A stretch of 64,000 bases of DNA from Afipia sp049747295 (GTDB lineage: Bacteria > Pseudomonadota > Alphaproteobacteria > Rhizobiales > Xanthobacteraceae): positions 3,906,001 to 3,970,000 of the forward strand of contig NZ_JBMHJM010000001.1 of NCBI RefSeq assembly GCF_049747295.1, read 5' to 3'. A model generated the notes under the pieces. The model did not search any database. It saw only the letters and a list, made by a program, of their open reading frames with translations, and was not told the origin of the DNA. The position numbers and the translations under genes were made by a program. The stretch's first letter is position 1; each line of letters begins with the position of its first letter. Of the stretch, positions 61,021 to 64,000 are shown in pieces.

Positions 61021-61659
61021 ATGGATTATCGGCATATCTGCACCGCAAGCATGGTCGCGCATCACGACCTATTGGCAGTTCATGAAGCTCTCGAAGCAGA
61101 GTCTTCTTCCATGAGTACCTCTCTTATCTTGATACGCCATTTAATCCTAGAACTTGCAAATATCGCTGACTTGGCAACCATTTCCTCGGCGCTCTACAAG
61201 AATCATCCGGATTTAAGTGAGTTGCACAAACCGATCCGGAAGGCGCTAGAATTCTTCAAATATCTACGAAACGTCTATGTCGGCCATTTTGTGCCTGACT
61301 TGACTGACAAGACCTTCGAATGGATACCTCACGCAAATTTGGTGCTCGGCAGCACGGAGCCAGACAAGCAGCTCGTTGTCAGCTGGTTTGCGCTCGAGAC
61401 TGCTATCAATACGTATTCTGACACCGAAAGCGGGCATAAGATCTTCGATTCGGAGACTGACCTAAACTATCCGCCTGATCGTATCCGGTTCCTCGACTTT
61501 CTTGGAAATACTGTACTGGGAGCCAGTAGCTATGTTGCACGACTAATTCCAGTAACGCGGTCGTACGTCGTTGTTCCTGATCTTGCGGAAGACCTGATCC
61601 AACTATCGGTCACGGCGGGTCGAACCGATTTCTCTGTTTTGAGAAAAGGCAAGCGTTGA
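61021..61659 (+). CDS. Hypothetical helical protein with HEPN-like RNxxxxH motif
   Basis: A 212-residue protein with no signal peptide, predicted mainly alpha-helical (LILIRHLILELANIADLATI, about 35-54). Near residue 87 is FKYLRNVYVGHFVP, containing R-N-x4-H, which fits the R-x(4-6)-H motif of HEPN-type RNases and is preceded by a long helix as in that fold. The region is clearly AT-richer than the flanking genes. It is next to, and convergent with, an OLD-family gene, so a toxin or defence role is plausible. The start has only a weak ribosome site (AGTTAG). Family assignment is tentative. Confidence 0.7.
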   Translation: MDYRHICTASMVAHHDLLAVHEALEAESSSMSTSLILIRHLILELANIADLATISSALYKNHPDLSELHKPIRKALEFFKYLRNVYVGHFVPDLTDKTFEWIPHANLVLGSTEPDKQLVVSWFALETAINTYSDTESGHKIFDSETDLNYPPDRIRFLDFLGNTVLGASSYVARLIPVTRSYVVVPDLAEDLIQLSVTAGRTDFSVLRKGKR

Positions 61660-61683
61660 TCTAGCCTTGGTCTATTTTGCATT

Positions 61684-63660
61684 CTAGCCAGTCTCCGCAA
61701 GCCGATTGTTCACAGCTTTAAAAATCGCTTCCGCTCGCTCAAGCGTGCGCATTACTGCGGGTTCGTCGCCACTGAGAAGCTCCGGGTGACGTATGAGCCA
61801 GTCTGCTGGTGAGTAATGATTGAACTCAGGTGTGTCAGGAGGCAAAAGTTTGCACGCATTCTCTGTTTTCTTGAGAAGGCGGCTTGTTCCCGTAGCAGCT
61901 TCATCAAGTTTAGCTGTCGTAAGTGCGGTCTCCTGGATCAGTCCAAGTGCTGCGTTTACGATTTGGAGATAGAGCTCCTGATCAAAGATATCTTCTACGT
62001 CGGCTTCTTCAAGGCCAAGTAAATCGGCGAACGTCATCAATCGATCTGAGCTGAGCAGATTTGACTGGCGCAATAGTTCTAACTTCTTCCGGTCGCCTTT
62101 AGCCGAGTCGGTAAGTGCCGCGATATTGAGCTTTGCGCCTGAAAAGAGTGATACGAACGATTGAATTTTGTCTATGCCTCCTGCAGGACATATCGACCAT
62201 CGTTGGTCTATGGACGAACGGTTACGGCGCTTCAGCTCTGCTGATAAGGCATGTAGATACAAAACATCGCCGGGACCTTCGACGAGCAGGGTGTTACTTC
62301 CGACGAATAAAGATTGAGTGATATTGTACCCGAGTGCACCTTGCAGAGGAAATAGTGAGTCTGGATCAACAACCAGAGCTTCCTGCGAAACTTTCGTTCC
62401 GCCTGTGGTCCACATTCCCGGCCTTGTTTGTTTGATTTTGTCTTCGACAATCCTGCATTTATCTAACTGATCAGCTGGCACCATGAAAGGCGAGTGGGTT
62501 GAAAAGATCAATTGATGATGCGGCAGCAGTTTGTCGGAAAAATATCGTAGTAAATCTTCCTGCGCTTTGCCGTGTAGCGTTAATCCTGGCTCGTCTAATA
62601 GTAGTACGAGATTGGTGCCTGCTTTTCGCACCTGCGCGAACTTTACTAGAAAAGAGAAAAACCAGATAAAGCCAGCGCTGCGTTCTGAGAATGGTACGCT
62701 CACTCTGTGAAGAGTGTTGCGAACGCGACTTCGCGCGATCGTTCCAGTGTTAAAGGGGGCGAGGTCGCCCGTTTCTGCTTTTGTAACGCGGACTTCGATC
62801 TCGAGAAAAGGATTCTGTGTCCAATATTCACGAAGCTGGTCTGTAATGCTATTTGAGGCTGCTTCGCATCGAGCATTCAGCGACTCGTATGTCGTCGCCG
62901 TAGTCATCTCCTGTATGGAAGTGCCGGCGAATTCAAGAAAGTCGAGAAAAACCTATTCGCCGCTTTCGAGCTTTGGCCCTTGTGACTTTCGATGCTCCAA
63001 ATTATCGACACGGATTTGACCAACCATCCTGTCGTAATGCGAAAAATACATAAAGTGCGGAAGTTTGGATTTTAATAAGCTTTCGATAAAGCCGCGTGCA
63101 TTCTTTCCTGGATACTTTTTTATCCGGTCGAGGAGGCGCTGTTGGCGATCACTTTTTTCCTTTGTGTCCTCCAGCGCTTTGCGGAGTTGGTCGGATGATA
63201 TCGCAGTGCCTAGATTCTTTCTCTCAGTCGCGTTGATTTTCTCGTCGTCAAGAAGATGCTTAACAATAGCTGCGTAATCGAGATTTAGTGACCATTCTGG
63301 CTCGGAGGCCTCGTATCGCCGGAGAATTTTGACTTCGTTTGTTGCGAGCGCTTCAGAGCCGAACTCCTCGGCAATTACATTGCGGTCTTCTTGGGAGATT
63401 TCCCAGATTGTCGTTATTACAACGGCTTCTCCGTCCTGATGCCGAGATGAATAATCCTGCAGATATCGGCGTGGATAATCAGTTTCCTTATCGAAAGTTC
63501 GTGGCGTGCTTGGGTGGGGGTTGAGGCCTGTAAGCGCTTGAAGGATTGCCGTTTTGCCGGCTTCGTTCTTCCCAACTAAGCAAACTAGGTTGTCTGCTTC
63601 TACGATTCCCGAGTCCTCTACGCTGCGGTAGTTCGTCACGTGAAACGACTTTAGACGCAT
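61684..63660 (-). pseudogene. OLD family ATPase/TOPRIM nuclease, interrupted by in-frame amber codon
   Basis: One open frame of about 658 codons is broken by a single TAG at 62953-62955; both sides are in the same frame and continuous in content. The N-terminal part (MRLKSFHVTNYRSV) has Walker A VGKNEAGKT (about residue 29). The C-terminal part has the ABC-signature-like FSERSAGFIWFFSF, Walker B LVLLLDEPGLTLHG, the H-loop FSTHSPFMV, and the TOPRIM start NTLLVEGPGDVLYLH with AALTDSAKGD after. OLD proteins are DNA-acting defence ATPases. With the stop, Walker A and Walker B are separated, so no active enzyme is expected unless readthrough occurs. Confidence 0.82.
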
Positions 63661-63824
63661 TTTTTCCCCCGAACATTTTCGCCACCTTAAGTCGAGTGCT
63701 TTGGCACGCGCAACTGATACTTTGGAGGCGAAAGAACGGGGGTCGGTAGCGTAAAATAGAAACCAGATAGGCGGTTGCCGATCCGGTTTTCTTCATTCAG
63801 TTTTTTGTCACTTAAGTGTGTCCC

Positions 63825-64000
63825 TCACTCCACTGCCGCATAAACGAGGCTCCGCACCAGGGTGCGGAAATATTCGCGCTGGCCGGGGCCTTGCGACATG
63901 AAGATGGCGAACAGGTCTTCCTTCGGATCGATCCAGAAGAAGGTGCCCGCCATGCCGCTCCAGAAATATTGTCCGACAGAGCCCGCGAACGGCGCCATGC
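63825..64000 (-). CDS. Serine hydrolase (beta-lactamase family), 3' part only
   Basis: Only the C-terminal 58 residues lie in the window; the start is beyond base 64000. The translation runs MAPFAGSVGQYFWSGMAG, then FFWIDPKEDLFAIFMSQG, and ends VRSLVYAAVE before the TGA. The Gly-Gln-Tyr-Phe-Trp strand and the FFWIDP block match the C-terminal third of class C-type beta-lactamases and EstB-like esterases of rhizobia. It is clearly GC-rich again, marking the end of the AT-rich islet. Confidence 0.75.
   Translation of the reverse strand, partial: MAPFAGSVGQYFWSGMAGTFFWIDPKEDLFAIFMSQGPGQREYFRTLVRSLVYAAVE

Noticed and set aside
62953..62955. The amber codon as a pyrrolysine or selenocysteine-type recoding site
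   Set aside because: Pyrrolysine systems are not known in this bacterial group and no stem-loop follows the codon; a nonsense mutation is simpler.
1..64000. CRISPR arrays, tRNA or rRNA genes, insertion sequences, integrase or attachment sites
   Set aside because: Reading through the window I saw no regularly spaced repeats, no clover-leaf or rRNA-like stretches and no transposase or integrase frames, even next to the AT-rich islet at 61-63.7 kb.

Overview
The window looks like chromosomal sequence from a GC-rich alphaproteobacterium of the Bradyrhizobium/Rhodopseudomonas/Afipia group (Nitrobacteraceae, Hyphomicrobiales). Supporting signs are a DUF3551 secreted protein, an Omp25/31-type barrel protein, orphan branched-chain-type ABC binding proteins, a pobA/pobR pair, a prpDCB operon with an XRE-DUF2083 regulator, and generally high GC. 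Genes are densely packed. I saw no tRNA, rRNA, CRISPR array or insertion sequence. The assignment is by gene content and style only; no database search was possible.

Layout. 1-0.7 kb: 3' part of an SDR dehydrogenase. 0.8-1.5 kb: two very small envelope proteins. 1.7-6.3 kb: LysR regulator, CaiB-type CoA-transferase, HMG-CoA lyase and an organic-anion MFS carrier, which together read as uptake, CoA activation and cleavage of a branched dicarboxylate such as 3-hydroxy-3-methylglutarate. 6.4-8.2 kb: a Rid protein, a serine hydrolase and a Lys/Ala-tailed protein. 8.4-12.4 kb: IclR regulator diverging from a GMC oxidoreductase and an MHS carrier. 12.7-17.8 kb: a zinc-ribbon methyltransferase and a three-gene, cytochrome-c-linked molybdenum hydroxylase (tri-haem cytochrome, 2Fe-2S subunit, Tat-exported Mo subunit). 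18.0-20.8 kb: EmrAB-type drug efflux. 21.0-24.3 kb: two Rid proteins and an orphan ABC binding protein facing a GntR/FCD regulator. 24.4-29.1 kb: a small secreted protein, an MmgE/PrpD protein with a Tat-like leader, and a LysR regulator diverging from two SDRs. 29.2-37.8 kb: outer-membrane protein, an orphan ATP-grasp enzyme, a MetX-like hydrolase, DMT and MFS transporters, a LysR regulator, an NTF2-like protein and a cytochrome P460.

37.9-43.3 kb is the methylcitrate (propionate) operon prpD-prpC-prpB with divergent prpR and a cluster of TTTGCAAA-like boxes between them. 43.4-49.6 kb: a small protein, an OprO/P-type porin with an Ala/Lys/Glu stalk, a quinone-reductase-like flavoprotein with divergent LysR, and an unusual TPR-like/HTH regulator transcribed together with a beta-propeller protein. 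49.6-53.1 kb: pobR/pobA (4-hydroxybenzoate to protocatechuate) and a second orphan ABC binding protein, paralogous to the one at 21-22 kb. 53.2-56.2 kb: a membrane class III nucleotide cyclase, a DsbA-like protein and two small exported proteins.

56.4-60.9 kb forms what appears to be one TetR regulon. Two divergent gene sets (MAPEG, DUF4336 and DoxX leftward; carboxymuconolactone-decarboxylase-like, DUF3224 and ICMT-like methyltransferase rightward) flank three 17-bp palindromes, and a fourth diverged copy of the palindrome lies just upstream of the tetR gene itself. 61.0-63.7 kb is a visibly AT-richer accessory islet with a putative HEPN-motif protein and an OLD-family ATPase/TOPRIM gene carrying an in-frame amber codon, so a degraded or phase-variable defence locus is likely. 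The window ends in the 3' part of a beta-lactamase-family gene.
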